Below, piece by piece: positions 7,335 through 16,830 of a stretch of DNA of 64,000 nt; position 1 is the stretch's first letter; each line of letters opens with the position of its first letter. The notes below the pieces were generated by a model. It had not been told where the DNA came from and searched no databases. It saw only the letters and a program-made list of their open reading frames with translations. Made by a program: the position numbers and the translations under genes. The DNA comes from Sphingomonas sp. Mn802worker (GTDB taxonomy: Bacteria > Pseudomonadota > Alphaproteobacteria > Sphingomonadales > Sphingomonadaceae): assembly GCF_000382485.1 (NCBI RefSeq), contig NZ_AORY01000012.1, forward strand, positions 62,001 through 126,000. The letters run 5' to 3'.

Positions 7335-8558
7335 CTACTGGCCCGCAAGCGTGTTGAGCTGAAGGATCGGCAGCAGGATGGATAGCACGATCGTGGCGAC
7401 GATACCGCCCATCACAACAATGATCAGCGGCTCCAACAGCGACAGCGCGGTGGCGGTGAAGCGATCGAACTCGCGTTCCATGTAATCGGCCGCGCGCTCC
7501 AGCATCTCGTCCAGCCGCCCAGCCGCCTCGCCCGATGCCGCGAGGTACACCAAAAGCGGCGGGAACACCGCGGTGCGCCGCATCGCCGCCGACAGGCTGC
7601 CGCCGCCGCGGATCGCGTCGGTGATCTCGTCCGATGCCGCCTTCAGCCGCCGGTTATGGATCGTTCCCGCGGTCAGGTTCAGTCCCTCCAGCAGCGGCAA
7701 CCGGCTCGCCACCATCGTCGACAGCGTCCGTGCCATCCGCGCCGCGTGCAGGTCGCGCAGCAATCGCCCGACCAGCGGCACGCGCAGCAGCCAGGTGTCG
7801 AACGCGAGCCGGATCGGCGGTTGCCGCAGCAACGCCCACGCGCCCAGTCCGGCGAGCACCAGCACCAGCACCATCGCCCACCAGTAACCCGTGATCGCCG
7901 CCGACAGCGCGATCACCATCCGCGTCAGGAACGGCAACTCCTGCCCGACCGTGTCGAACTGCTCGACCACCTGCGGCACCACGAACGCCATCAACGCGAT
8001 GACGACGCCCATCGCGACCGTCGCCAGCACCGCCGGATACGCCATCGCGGTGAACAGCTTGCCCCTGATCTCCGCCTGCCGCTCCAGCAGCAGCGACAAT
8101 CGCTCCATGATCTCAGGCAGCGAGCCCGAACTCTCCCCGGCCGCGACCATCGCGCGGTAGAGCGGGGGAAAACTCTTCGGCTCGCGCGCCATCGCATCGG
8201 CCAGACGGCGGCCTTCGGTCACGCCCGCGTGGACGTTCTGCACGATCACGCGCACGCGCTCCTGCTCGGTCTGGCGCGACACAGTGCGCAAACTCTCCTC
8301 CAGCGGCGAGACGCGGTTCAATGTCGCCAATTGCCGCGTGAACAAGGTCAACTGCTTGCCCGACATCTTCGCCCGGCCGAGCTCGAGCCCGAACAGCGGG
8401 CGTCCCTTGCTCGCCGGTGCGCTACCCGCCTCGATCCTGACGACGAACAAGCGCCGCCGGTCGAGCACTGCCCGCGCCGCCTCGACCGACGCCGCCGCGA
8501 CATGCCCGCGCGCCTCGTTGCCGCGCGTGTCGATCGCGACGTAATCGAAATCAGCCAC
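7335..8558 (-). CDS. gspF: Type II secretion system inner-membrane platform protein GspF
   Basis: GspF is the polytopic core of the assembly platform, which couples GspE ATP hydrolysis to pseudopilus growth. The 407 residues contain two copies of the T2SSF helical domain (about 70-195 and 270-395) and three membrane segments, including AVLATVAMGVVIALMAFVVP and the C-terminal IIVVMGGIVATIVLSILLPI. The start is a GTG at 8558, eight bases after the gspE stop. Length matches the family. Confidence 0.95.
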   Translation of the reverse strand: MADFDYVAIDTRGNEARGHVAAASVEAARAVLDRRRLFVVRIEAGSAPASKGRPLFGLELGRAKMSGKQLTLFTRQLATLNRVSPLEESLRTVSRQTEQERVRVIVQNVHAGVTEGRRLADAMAREPKSFPPLYRAMVAAGESSGSLPEIMERLSLLLERQAEIRGKLFTAMAYPAVLATVAMGVVIALMAFVVPQVVEQFDTVGQELPFLTRMVIALSAAITGYWWAMVLVLVLAGLGAWALLRQPPIRLAFDTWLLRVPLVGRLLRDLHAARMARTLSTMVASRLPLLEGLNLTAGTIHNRRLKAASDEITDAIRGGGSLSAAMRRTAVFPPLLVYLAASGEAAGRLDEMLERAADYMEREFDRFTATALSLLEPLIIVVMGGIVATIVLSILLPILQLNTLAGQ

Positions 8559-8566
8559 GCCGCGCC

Positions 8567-10177
8567 TCAGGCATCCGCGATCGCTGCTTCAGCAGCGTCC
8601 GCCGCAACGGTATCGGTCGCGTCAGCGCGACTGACGCGCACCGCTTCCTCCGCGGTGGTACGGCCTTCCTCGACCAATCGCCGCGCCGCATCCGCCAGCG
8701 TTTCGCGCGCCGGATCGGCGAAGGCATGCCGCGCGATCGCGTCCTCATCCCCGCTGTCGTTGATCAGCCGGCGGATCGTCGGATCGATGCGAATGGCCTC
8801 GTACACGCCGATCCGCCCGCGAAAGCCGGTGCGGTTGCACTGCTCACACCCGACCGCCTCGTACACGATCGTCTCGGGCGCAATCCCCAGCAGCGGCGCC
8901 ACCGTCTCGCGCGCCGGCACTGCCCGCCGGCACGTCGGGCACAGACGCCGGACCAGCCGCTGCGCGATCACCGCGCGCAACGTCGAGGCGAGCAGGAACG
9001 GCTCAACCTTCATGTCGCGCATCCGCGTGATCGCGCCGACCGCGTCGTTGGTGTGGACGGTGGAGAGCACCAGATGCCCGGTCAGCGACGCCTGCACCGC
9101 GATCTCGGCGGTTTCGCGGTCGCGGATCTCGCCGATCATCACCGTGTCGGGGTCCTGACGCAGGATCGCGCGAAGGCCAGCGGCAAAGGTCAGACCGACC
9201 TTGGCATTGACCTGCGTCTGCCCGACCCCCTCGACCGCATATTCGACCGGGTCCTCGACGGTCAGGATGTTGCGGCTGCCGTCGTTCAGCAGCCGGAGCG
9301 CGGCGTACAGCGTCGTCGTCTTGCCGCTGCCGGTCGGCCCAGTCACCAGCACGATCCCGTTCGGCACGGCGATCGCCTGACGCAGCAGCGTATTCATCTC
9401 CGCGCTCATGCCCAGCGCGTCGAGGTCGATCCCGGCATTTTCCTTGTCGAGGATACGCAGCACCACCCGCTCGCCCGCACGCGCCGGCAGCGTCGAGACG
9501 CGCACGTCGAGCAACTTGCCCCCCAGTGTCAGCCCCATGCGCCCATCCTGCGGCACGCGCCGCTCGGCGATATCCAGCCGCGCCATCACCTTGATGCGGC
9601 TGACCACCACGGGCGCCACATGCGGCGGCATCCTGAGCGTCTCGCGCAGCACGCCGTCGATCCGCATTCGGATGACGAGCCCGGTCTCATACGGCTCGAT
9701 GTGGATGTCGGACACGCCGTTCCGCGCCGCGTCGGCGATGACGCCGTTGATGAGGCGGATGGCGGGCGCATCGTCGGCGGTGTCGAGCAGATCGTCCGCG
9801 GTCGGCAATCCTTCGGCTAGCAGGTCGAGCTCGTCGCCCATCCCGACCGCGGCCGCGGCGGTCGCCTGCCCGTCCATCGCGTAATTGTCGCTCAATAGCC
9901 GATCGAACGCCGGCGGCTCGATCACCACCACGTCGAACGCGCGCCCCAACACGCGCCTGACCTCGATCAGTGCACGCGGATCGCTGCCCTCACGCAAAGC
10001 GACGCGATCACCGTCGAGTGCGACGCCGAACTTGCGCGCGAACGCATAAGGCAATTGCACCGGCGCGACCGGCGCTATGACCTGCGGCATCTCGCCCAGC
10101 ACCGCATCCGCGTCGATCGGTGCGACGCCGCTCGACAGCGCCGAATCGATCAGCACCTCGGCGCCGGTGCGGATCAT
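8567..10177 (-). CDS. gspE: Type II secretion system ATPase GspE
   Basis: GspE is the cytoplasmic hexameric ATPase that powers pseudopilus assembly. It has 536 residues: an N-terminal GspL-binding domain, Walker A GPTGSGKTTT at about 280-289, a Walker B region at about 343-351, His/Asp boxes, and the zinc-binding tetracysteine (CPTC at 413-416, CEQC at 444-447) typical of GspE. The C-terminus carries an Ala/Asp/Glu-rich tail. ATG 10177 overlaps the gspD stop by 4 bases. Confidence 0.96.
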   Translation of the reverse strand: MIRTGAEVLIDSALSSGVAPIDADAVLGEMPQVIAPVAPVQLPYAFARKFGVALDGDRVALREGSDPRALIEVRRVLGRAFDVVVIEPPAFDRLLSDNYAMDGQATAAAAVGMGDELDLLAEGLPTADDLLDTADDAPAIRLINGVIADAARNGVSDIHIEPYETGLVIRMRIDGVLRETLRMPPHVAPVVVSRIKVMARLDIAERRVPQDGRMGLTLGGKLLDVRVSTLPARAGERVVLRILDKENAGIDLDALGMSAEMNTLLRQAIAVPNGIVLVTGPTGSGKTTTLYAALRLLNDGSRNILTVEDPVEYAVEGVGQTQVNAKVGLTFAAGLRAILRQDPDTVMIGEIRDRETAEIAVQASLTGHLVLSTVHTNDAVGAITRMRDMKVEPFLLASTLRAVIAQRLVRRLCPTCRRAVPARETVAPLLGIAPETIVYEAVGCEQCNRTGFRGRIGVYEAIRIDPTIRRLINDSGDEDAIARHAFADPARETLADAARRLVEEGRTTAEEAVRVSRADATDTVAADAAEAAIADA

Positions 10178-12417
10178 TTCGGCCGCGCCGGGATCGTCGT
10201 TACCGAATTGCGATAGACCGGCACGCCGACGCGCGGGTCCTCGATGCTGCCGGGCTGACCGGCGGGTGGGATCGGCGGTGCTGCACCCATGTAGTCGCGC
10301 ACCAGCGCGTCGATCGACGGCTCGGCCGCCGGGTCCTGCAATCCCTGCTGCAAGCGCAGGTAACCGTAGCGTTGCTCGGTCACACGGCGATTGTCCGCGG
10401 CCGAGCGGATCACTGTCGGGCGGATGAAGATCATCAGGTTGGTCTTCGACCGCGACTTCGCCTTCGACTTGAACAGGTTGCCCAGCACCGGAATGTCGCC
10501 CAGCAGCGGTATCTTCTCGATTGTCCGCCGCTCCTCGTCGCTCAGCAATCCCCCGATCACGCCGATCGCGCCGTCATCGACGGTCAGCACCGTCTCGACC
10601 TCGCGCTTGTTGAGGATCAGGTCCGAATTGTCGCTCGACACCGGTCCCGCGATCGAGCTGACCTCGATATGCAGGTTGAGCTTGATCGTACCCGACGAAT
10701 TTACCTGCGGCCGCACGTCCAGCCCGATGCCGACATTCTGCCGCTGCGTGGTGCGGAACGTGTTGTTGAAATCGTTCGACAGCGCCTGTCCCGTCGTGAT
10801 CGGGATCTCCTGCCCGACCAGGCTGTGCGCTTCCTGATTGTCCAGCGTCATGATGTGCGGGACCTGCAACAAGTTCGACTGATTGTCGCTCTTCACCGCA
10901 TTGATGATCGCGCCGAACAACGTGCTCCCGATCGTCCCGCCGAATCCGCCGAACCCGCCGGTCGACCCCAGGATCGAGTTGATCGCCGATTGCGTCAGCT
11001 GGTCGCTCGAACTGCTGTCGGTGGTCGTCGTCGTGCTGCCGTCGGTGTTGCGCGTGACGGTGGTCGTCGTCCCCAGCTGTCGAGCGCCGATCGCACCCGC
11101 GATCTGCAGAATGTTGGGCGCCGAGTTGGAGAAGGTCGATGCGCCGAACGCCCCGCCCGACAGATTGCCGAGGATGAACTGCGCGCCCAGCCGGTTGACC
11201 GTCGTGTCCGACACCTCCGCCACGATCGCTTCGACCAGCACCTGCTCGCGCCTTGTATCAAGCTTGTCGATCACCTCGGCCAATTGCCGCTGGATGTCGC
11301 CCGGCGCAGCGATCACGATCGCGTTTGCGCCGGCGAAGCGCGTGACCACCGCCGCGGTGCGCCCGCCCTGCCCCGTGATTGCCGCCTGTTGCGGCTGACT
11401 GCCCGATTGTGTCGTCGTGGTGCTCTGCTGCGCGGTCGACTGGCGGAAGTTCGATGAATTCGACTGCTGGCTGATCGCCCCGCCCGTGGTCGGCCCGGTG
11501 CTGCTCGCGCCGAAGTTCGCGCGGCTGAGCGCCTGTTCCTGGATCGCATCGGGTTGCTGCCCGACCAGTTGCTGGAGCACCGGCAACAATTGCGCGGCGT
11601 CGGCATTCTCCAGGAACACGACCTTGATCTCGTTGGCGTTGCGCGCGCGTGTGTCGAGGTCGCGTGCGACCGCAACCAGCCGTGCCACCGTCGACGGATC
11701 ACCGCGCAACGCGACTGCGTTCGAACTCTCGATCGCCACCGCCGACGCGCCACCCGGCGTTGCTGCACCTGGCTGCCCGCCGCCGCCACCCGCGCCGCCG
11801 CCGATCAACTGCGTCAGCGCGGTCGCGACCTCCTTCGCGTTGGCGTTCCTCAGCGCCACGATCCGCGTCGAGGCGACATCGGTGTCGATCCGCCGGATCA
11901 CCTCGCGCACACGGCGCACGTTGTCGGCGAAATCGACCACAACCAAACTGTTGCCACCGCGGTTCGCGGTCACTGACCCTTGCGCGCTCACCAGCGGGCG
12001 CACCGTGTCGACCGCCTGCGTCGCATCGGTCGAGCGCAGCCGGATGATCTCGGTCACCAGCTGGTTGCGCGCCGCACCGCGCAGGCCGATCCGCCCCGGC
12101 TGGCTCGCCGCATTGTCGATCGGCTGAACGCGCAGCGCGCCGTTCGCGGTCGGGATCGCGACCAGTCCGTTCGCGCGCAGCGTGGACAGGAACACCTCGA
12201 AATACTCGGAGCGCGACAGCGGCCGGTCGGTCACCACCGTGACCTTGCCCTGTACGCGATTGTCGATGATGAACGTGCGCCCGGTGACCTTCGCCGCGTC
12301 GGCGATGAACGCGCGGATATCGGCATCACGCACGTTCAGCGTCGTCTGCGCCACAACCGGCGCGGCGGAGAGCGCGCAGGATGCCAGTAGCGCAGCCGCC
12401 ACGACCCGCCGCATCAT
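10174..12417 (-). CDS. gspD: Type II secretion system secretin GspD
   Basis: GspD forms the outer-membrane gate. The 747-residue protein has a signal peptide (MMRRVVAAALLASCALSAAP to VVAQ), an N0 domain starting TLNVRDADIRAFIADAAKVT, N1-N3 domains, and the secretin core with VPHIMTLDNQEAHSLVGQEI and the C-terminal LMIFIRPTVI. Two low-complexity insertions stand out: a Gly-rich loop in an N domain (coding about 11,760-11,815) and a Ser/Gln/Thr-rich stretch (about 11,380-11,530). No pilotin gene is visible in the window. The start overlaps the gspC stop by 4 bases. Confidence 0.96.
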   Translation of the reverse strand: MMRRVVAAALLASCALSAAPVVAQTTLNVRDADIRAFIADAAKVTGRTFIIDNRVQGKVTVVTDRPLSRSEYFEVFLSTLRANGLVAIPTANGALRVQPIDNAASQPGRIGLRGAARNQLVTEIIRLRSTDATQAVDTVRPLVSAQGSVTANRGGNSLVVVDFADNVRRVREVIRRIDTDVASTRIVALRNANAKEVATALTQLIGGGAGGGGGQPGAATPGGASAVAIESSNAVALRGDPSTVARLVAVARDLDTRARNANEIKVVFLENADAAQLLPVLQQLVGQQPDAIQEQALSRANFGASSTGPTTGGAISQQSNSSNFRQSTAQQSTTTTQSGSQPQQAAITGQGGRTAAVVTRFAGANAIVIAAPGDIQRQLAEVIDKLDTRREQVLVEAIVAEVSDTTVNRLGAQFILGNLSGGAFGASTFSNSAPNILQIAGAIGARQLGTTTTVTRNTDGSTTTTTDSSSSDQLTQSAINSILGSTGGFGGFGGTIGSTLFGAIINAVKSDNQSNLLQVPHIMTLDNQEAHSLVGQEIPITTGQALSNDFNNTFRTTQRQNVGIGLDVRPQVNSSGTIKLNLHIEVSSIAGPVSSDNSDLILNKREVETVLTVDDGAIGVIGGLLSDEERRTIEKIPLLGDIPVLGNLFKSKAKSRSKTNLMIFIRPTVIRSAADNRRVTEQRYGYLRLQQGLQDPAAEPSIDALVRDYMGAAPPIPPAGQPGSIEDPRVGVPVYRNSVTTIPARPK

Positions 12418-13214
12418 CGCACCCCTCCGGGCAGCGTGACCGGCAGCGACTGCCCCCCGCGCTCGATCGTCACTCCCGTCGCGCCGCCCTTCGCCAGTTG
12501 CTCCAGGTCCGCCACGCCGGTGATCGGTCGCCCGTTGATCGCGGTCAGCACGTCGCCATCCTGCAATCCCGCCGCCTGGAACACGCCCTTGCCCTGCCCG
12601 CGCAGCGTCAGCCCGTTGATCGCCCCCTTGTCGATCCGCGGGATCGCCGACACGTCGGCACGCAGGTCGGCCAGCGACGCGCCGCCGGCCGCCGGTGCCG
12701 CTGCCCCGGCGGTGGGTGCCGCCACCGGTGCGCTCATCCCCTCGCCCTGCGGCAGGAACAGGTCCTCGCTCGCACCGCCGCGATCAAGCGTCACGTGATC
12801 GAACGCCACCGATTTCAACACCACGCCCGGCGCCACTTCCTCACCTACGCTCACGCTCTTCTGCACTCCGTCCGGCCCTGCGATGATCGCCGATCCTCGC
12901 CCTTGCGCCTCATCGATCCGCGTGCCGAACAGCGTCAGTTGCAACGAGGTGACCGCCGCCGCCTTGGTCTGAACCCCGCTCACCCGGTAGAACGGATCGA
13001 AGCTCGCGAACACGCCCGCCGGATCGCCCGGCAGCACCGGCCCTGCCGGGGCCCACGCGCCCAGCGGCGCGATCGGCGTCACCACCGTCCACACCAGCCG
13101 CGCACACTGCACCGCCAGCACGCCCAGCAGCGCGATCTCGGCGGCCGAATAGACGTTCATTACGGGTATCCGCCGCAGGATCGCCCGCGCACGGGCGTCG
13201 AACTTCAATCGCAT
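12414..13214 (-). CDS. gspC: Type II secretion system protein GspC
   Basis: GspC links the inner-membrane platform to the secretin. In its 266 residues are a cytoplasmic N-terminus, one transmembrane helix (about 19-40), the HR domain (QLTLFGTRIDEAQGRGSAII), an Ala/Pro linker, and a C-terminal PDZ-like domain (AINGRPITGVADLEQL). ATG 13214 has GGGGAG 12 bases upstream. It is the first gene of the operon gspC-D-E-F-G-H-I-J-K-L-M-N. Confidence 0.94.
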   Translation of the reverse strand: MRLKFDARARAILRRIPVMNVYSAAEIALLGVLAVQCARLVWTVVTPIAPLGAWAPAGPVLPGDPAGVFASFDPFYRVSGVQTKAAAVTSLQLTLFGTRIDEAQGRGSAIIAGPDGVQKSVSVGEEVAPGVVLKSVAFDHVTLDRGGASEDLFLPQGEGMSAPVAAPTAGAAAPAAGGASLADLRADVSAIPRIDKGAINGLTLRGQGKGVFQAAGLQDGDVLTAINGRPITGVADLEQLAKGGATGVTIERGGQSLPVTLPGGVR

Positions 13215-13258
13215 GCGCTTTGGCCAACTCCCCGCCCGACTGGCGCTAGGTCCGCGAT

Positions 13259-13276
13259 GTTACAGCGCCGTTGCAG
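13259..13276 (-). promoter_or_regulatory. PhoB-box-like direct repeat upstream of gspC
   Basis: On the gspC strand the sequence reads CTGCAAC-GGCG-CTGTAAC: two 7-mers differing at one base, separated by 4 bases. This is the geometry of a PhoB box (7-4-7, 11-bp period). The second half fits the E. coli-type consensus CTGT(A/C)A(C/T) fully; the first fits it except at its fourth base. The site lies 45 bases before the gspC start and overlaps the putative promoter of the divergent gene at 13335. Confidence 0.4.
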
Positions 13277-13289
13277 GCTTGTGTAATAA
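13260..13289 (+). promoter_or_regulatory. Putative promoter of the 2OG-Fe(II) oxygenase gene
   Basis: TTACAG and TAATAA are separated by 18 bases, with a short leader to the ATG at 13335. The match to sigma-70 consensus is moderate. Confidence 0.35.
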
Positions 13290-13334
13290 TTCTGGTGTTG
13301 GGACGCGCCGCCCGGCCGCGCTACAGGAACCGTC

Positions 13335-13964
13335 ATGGCCACCGACGCGATCACCGCCCATCTCGCCCAGCAGCCCGGCATCCAGAAACTGCCCAGCCCC
13401 AAGCTGACGCTGTTCGTCCAGCGCGGCTTCCTCGACGCCGACACCTGCGAAGCACTCTGCGCGATGATCGATGCCGAACGCCGACCCTCGACCATCTCGG
13501 ACCATAACGGCGACAATGCATTCCGCACCAGCGAGACGTGCGACCTGCCCGCCGTCGACCCGCTCGTCGCACGAGTGGATGACGCGCTCGCCGCCTTAAC
13601 CGGCCTCGATCCGTTCCACGGCGAGCCGCTACAGGGACAACGCTACGCAGTCGGTCAGGAGTTCAAGGCGCACACGGACTATTTCGAGCCGAACGGCGTC
13701 GACTTCGCGCGCTATTGCTCGGTTGCGGGCAATCGCACCTGGACCGCGATGGTCTATCTCAACGAACCCGAGGCGGGCGGCGCGACGCGGTTCAAGGCAG
13801 TCGACAAGACGATCCAGCCGGAGACGGGCAAGCTCGTCTGCTGGAACAATCACCGCCCCGACGGCTCGCTCAACCCCGCGACGATCCACCACGGCATGAA
13901 GGTGCGCGCCGGCACCAAATACGTCATCACCAAATGGTACCGCGAACGCCCGTGGGGCTGGTAA
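13335..13964 (+). CDS. Prolyl 4-hydroxylase-like 2-oxoglutarate/Fe(II) oxygenase
   Basis: This is a cytoplasmic non-heme iron dioxygenase with the prolyl 4-hydroxylase fold. The 209-residue protein has the iron ligands His113 and Asp115 (KAHTDYF) and His185 (TIHHGMKV), and the 2-oxoglutarate-binding Lys195 ten residues on, all at the expected spacing. There is no signal peptide. It sits alone on the plus strand between the divergent gspC operon and the convergent TonB receptor gene. The substrate is unknown. Nearby proteins with (Pro-Thr)n segments (the lipoprotein at 16831-18423 and the GspJ tail) are candidate targets, which is inference only. The fold and active site are clear. Confidence 0.9.
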   Translation: MATDAITAHLAQQPGIQKLPSPKLTLFVQRGFLDADTCEALCAMIDAERRPSTISDHNGDNAFRTSETCDLPAVDPLVARVDDALAALTGLDPFHGEPLQGQRYAVGQEFKAHTDYFEPNGVDFARYCSVAGNRTWTAMVYLNEPEAGGATRFKAVDKTIQPETGKLVCWNNHRPDGSLNPATIHHGMKVRAGTKYVITKWYRERPWGW

Positions 13965-14022
13965 GCCTCTGTCGCTCGCGGTGAGGGAGAGCGGGTGCCG
14001 CGACGACCCCCGCTCCCGATCG

Positions 14023-16761
14023 TCAGAACTTCACGCCCAACCCCAGCGACACCGAAGCGCCAAGATCGTAGCGGTTGTAGTAGATGCGCTGCGCGTCGAA
14101 CTGCTGGTACTCCTTGTACGGCGTCGCGGTGATGTTGCGCGCCTCGAACTTGATCTCGGTCTCCACGCCCGCGATTCGAACACCCTCGCGCGCCACGAAG
14201 TCGAGCCGGAAACCCGGATATTCGTACACGTCGGGCTGCGCGTTCGGCCCGCGCGTCGTTACCCGCTTCGATGCGTAGTTGAGCAGGAACGTCTGCTGCG
14301 ACAGATGATCGGTGTCCTCCAGCCCGAGTTGCAGGTTGACCAGATGGTCCGACTGGCCCGTCAGCGGCGCGCCGTCGCGGAAGAACAGGTTCGCGTCGCG
14401 CGACACCCCGTTGATGATCGTCTGGTCGCCGTCCTGCACCTTCAGCTTCGATTGCGTCCAGGTATAGTTGGCGATCGCCAGCAAGCGCCGCGCTGACCAG
14501 AACTCACCGCCCAGACCTGCAAGCGGAAAGTATTTCTGCACCTCGACCTCGGCACCGTACAATTGCGCCTCGGGTGCGGTCGCGAAGCTCGTCTGCACCT
14601 GTCCGACGATCGCGGAATAGGTCTCGATCGGCTTGTCGATCTTCTTGTAGAACCCCGCCAGCGTGAAGCGCTGGTCGCGTCCGAAGAACCATTCGTAGCG
14701 CGCTTCGGCATTGTACAGCTGGCTGTCGACCAGCGAATTGTTGCCGCGGAACAGGCGGTTGGTGTCGGTGTCGATATAGACTTGGCTGATCAGCTCGCGG
14801 AACTGCGGCCGCGCGATCGTCTTCGATCCGCTCGCACGCAGCTGCATCCCCGGCTGCAATTCGTAGGTGACCGTCAGCGACGGCAGCCAGTAATCCTTGT
14901 TGAGCCGCGTGTTCAGCTGCCCCGCCAAGCCCGGCAACCCGGTGTTGAAGAGGTCGACCGCATCAACCGTCTGCTTCGCGGTCTCATACCGCACGCCGGC
15001 TGTCACGTTCAGCGCCGGGGTCAGCTGCGCGATCACCTGGCCGTAGCCCGCATGGGTACGAAGCGCCGCGTCGAACGCCGCCGTGCCGTCCTGCGCGGTC
15101 GTCTCCTGCAAGTAGATGCCGTACGCCTGGATCGTCTGGTCGGCGAGCAGATAGTCCGGGCGCAGCTGCTGGACCGGGATCGGCAGCGAGTTGGCGAGGA
15201 AGCTGATCGCGCGCCGGGTCGAGGTACGCTTGGTGTCGGTGTAGGCGTAACCCACGCCTAGCTTGATCCCGCCAGTCAGCGAATAGACCAGGTCTGCGCC
15301 GCCCGACCACAGATCCTCGTTCAGGTCGCTGAACGCGACGCTGGCGCCGCCCTTGCCGCCTGTGCCCAAATTGTTGGTGTACTTGTTGCCGATCGGATCG
15401 AACGGCAGGTTGGTGCGCACGTACAGGAACTCGCGCTCATACGGCGCCTCGCGCTGCGAGTTGGCGTAGCTGCCGCGCAGCTCGACCTTCAAATCGTCGG
15501 TTGGCTTGAACTCGCCGGTCAGCTGCGTGTCGATCAATTGCCGCTCGTACCATCCGGTGTTCTGGAGCAGCAGGTCCTGCCCCGCCCGGTCGAGGTCGAA
15601 GCCGACGCCCAGCCGCGCCTGCTTGATCGTGTCGCGCACGTACAGGTTGGTCCACCGGATCACGTTGTCGCCGAACTCGGCATTGATGCCGAGCAGGCCG
15701 TTCACCACCACGCGATTGTCGGTGATGACGCGGTTGAAGCTGTTCTGCAGCGTGCCGGCATTGCCGACGCCGTTGGCGAATTGCTGCAACGTCTGGCGCG
15801 TGCGCCACGTGTTGCCGATCCCGGCCGAGGCCAGCACGCCGAGCCGCAGGCCGCCCACGTCGAAACTCGTGCCTCCGGTCAGATTACCGGCGAAATTGAC
15901 CGGCATCTGATACTGCGTCTGCAACACCGAGGTGCGCGAATTGACCAGGCTGGTCGCGATCTCGCCCAGTTGCGCACGCGTAAAGGTCGCATTCTCGCCG
16001 ATCGGCGATCCGCTGTTGAGCGCGGCCTTCAGCGGTCCGGGCACGTCACGCGTACCGTTGTCGAACCCGGTCCAGTCGCTCGGGCTGCCGTAATAGACAT
16101 AGCCCAGCCGCCCGGTCGTGTAGCTGTCGCCGCTGACCGACCCGGACACGGTCAGGAACGGCTCGTCGGGCGTCGTCTTGGTCGTCAGGTTGATGACGCC
16201 GCCACCGAACTCGCCGGGGAAATTGGCCGAATAGCTTTTCTGCACCAGGCTCGACGCGATCACGTCGGTCGGAAAGATGTCGAGCGGCACGACACGGCGC
16301 AGCGGCTCGGGGCTCGGCAGTGGCGATCCGTTGAGTAGCGCAAGGCTGTAACGGTCGCCCAGACCGCGGACGTAGACGAACCCGCTGCCGACCACCGACA
16401 GGCCGGTCACGCGTTGCAACGCGCCCGCGATGTCACCTTCGCCGGTTCGCGCGATATCCTCGGTCGACAATACCGAGATGACCTGCGGCGCGTTCTGCAC
16501 CGCGTTGGCGCGCGCTCGCCCAACAACGACGATGTCGCCGCCGCCACCTGGGATCGACACCTGCGGCGCCCCATTCTCATCCTCCGGGCCCGTCTCCGCC
16601 TCGTCCTGCGTCGGGTTGCCCGACGGGCTCGACGGCGTCGCACCCGGCGCGGCGGTGGTCGGCGTGTTCGATCCACCCGCCTGCGCGAAGGCGGGCTGCG
16701 TGAACAGGCACGTGGTCAACAACAGGGCGCTCGCCATCGGCAGCCGCTTGGACATCTTCAT
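14023..16761 (-). CDS. TonB-dependent outer-membrane receptor
   Basis: This is an outer-membrane active transporter of 912 residues. A signal peptide ends near AFAQA, followed by a long low-complexity acidic linker (about 28-72, Pro/Thr/Ser then Asp/Glu) before the plug (DIVVVGRARANAVQNAPQVI, then VYVRGLGDRYSLALLNG). A 22-strand barrel ends in the terminal Phe (SLGLGVKF). GGGGGA precedes the ATG at 16761. It begins 69 bases after the lipoprotein gene and probably shares its transcript. The ligand cannot be read from the sequence; the neighbouring Pho-like sites suggest a phosphorus compound, as inference. Confidence 0.93.
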   Translation of the reverse strand: MKMSKRLPMASALLLTTCLFTQPAFAQAGGSNTPTTAAPGATPSSPSGNPTQDEAETGPEDENGAPQVSIPGGGGDIVVVGRARANAVQNAPQVISVLSTEDIARTGEGDIAGALQRVTGLSVVGSGFVYVRGLGDRYSLALLNGSPLPSPEPLRRVVPLDIFPTDVIASSLVQKSYSANFPGEFGGGVINLTTKTTPDEPFLTVSGSVSGDSYTTGRLGYVYYGSPSDWTGFDNGTRDVPGPLKAALNSGSPIGENATFTRAQLGEIATSLVNSRTSVLQTQYQMPVNFAGNLTGGTSFDVGGLRLGVLASAGIGNTWRTRQTLQQFANGVGNAGTLQNSFNRVITDNRVVVNGLLGINAEFGDNVIRWTNLYVRDTIKQARLGVGFDLDRAGQDLLLQNTGWYERQLIDTQLTGEFKPTDDLKVELRGSYANSQREAPYEREFLYVRTNLPFDPIGNKYTNNLGTGGKGGASVAFSDLNEDLWSGGADLVYSLTGGIKLGVGYAYTDTKRTSTRRAISFLANSLPIPVQQLRPDYLLADQTIQAYGIYLQETTAQDGTAAFDAALRTHAGYGQVIAQLTPALNVTAGVRYETAKQTVDAVDLFNTGLPGLAGQLNTRLNKDYWLPSLTVTYELQPGMQLRASGSKTIARPQFRELISQVYIDTDTNRLFRGNNSLVDSQLYNAEARYEWFFGRDQRFTLAGFYKKIDKPIETYSAIVGQVQTSFATAPEAQLYGAEVEVQKYFPLAGLGGEFWSARRLLAIANYTWTQSKLKVQDGDQTIINGVSRDANLFFRDGAPLTGQSDHLVNLQLGLEDTDHLSQQTFLLNYASKRVTTRGPNAQPDVYEYPGFRLDFVAREGVRIAGVETEIKFEARNITATPYKEYQQFDAQRIYYNRYDLGASVSLGLGVKF

Positions 16762-16830
16762 TCCCCCAAAATCCTCAGATGCGAATCAGGGGACGGCATC
16801 GCTGCCGCTCCCTTGTGTGACCCGCGGGTC

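Noticed and set aside
7656-9158. 500-codon plus-strand frame opposite gspF and gspE
   Set aside because: Composition is that of an antisense frame; GspE and GspF motifs are unambiguous on the other strand.
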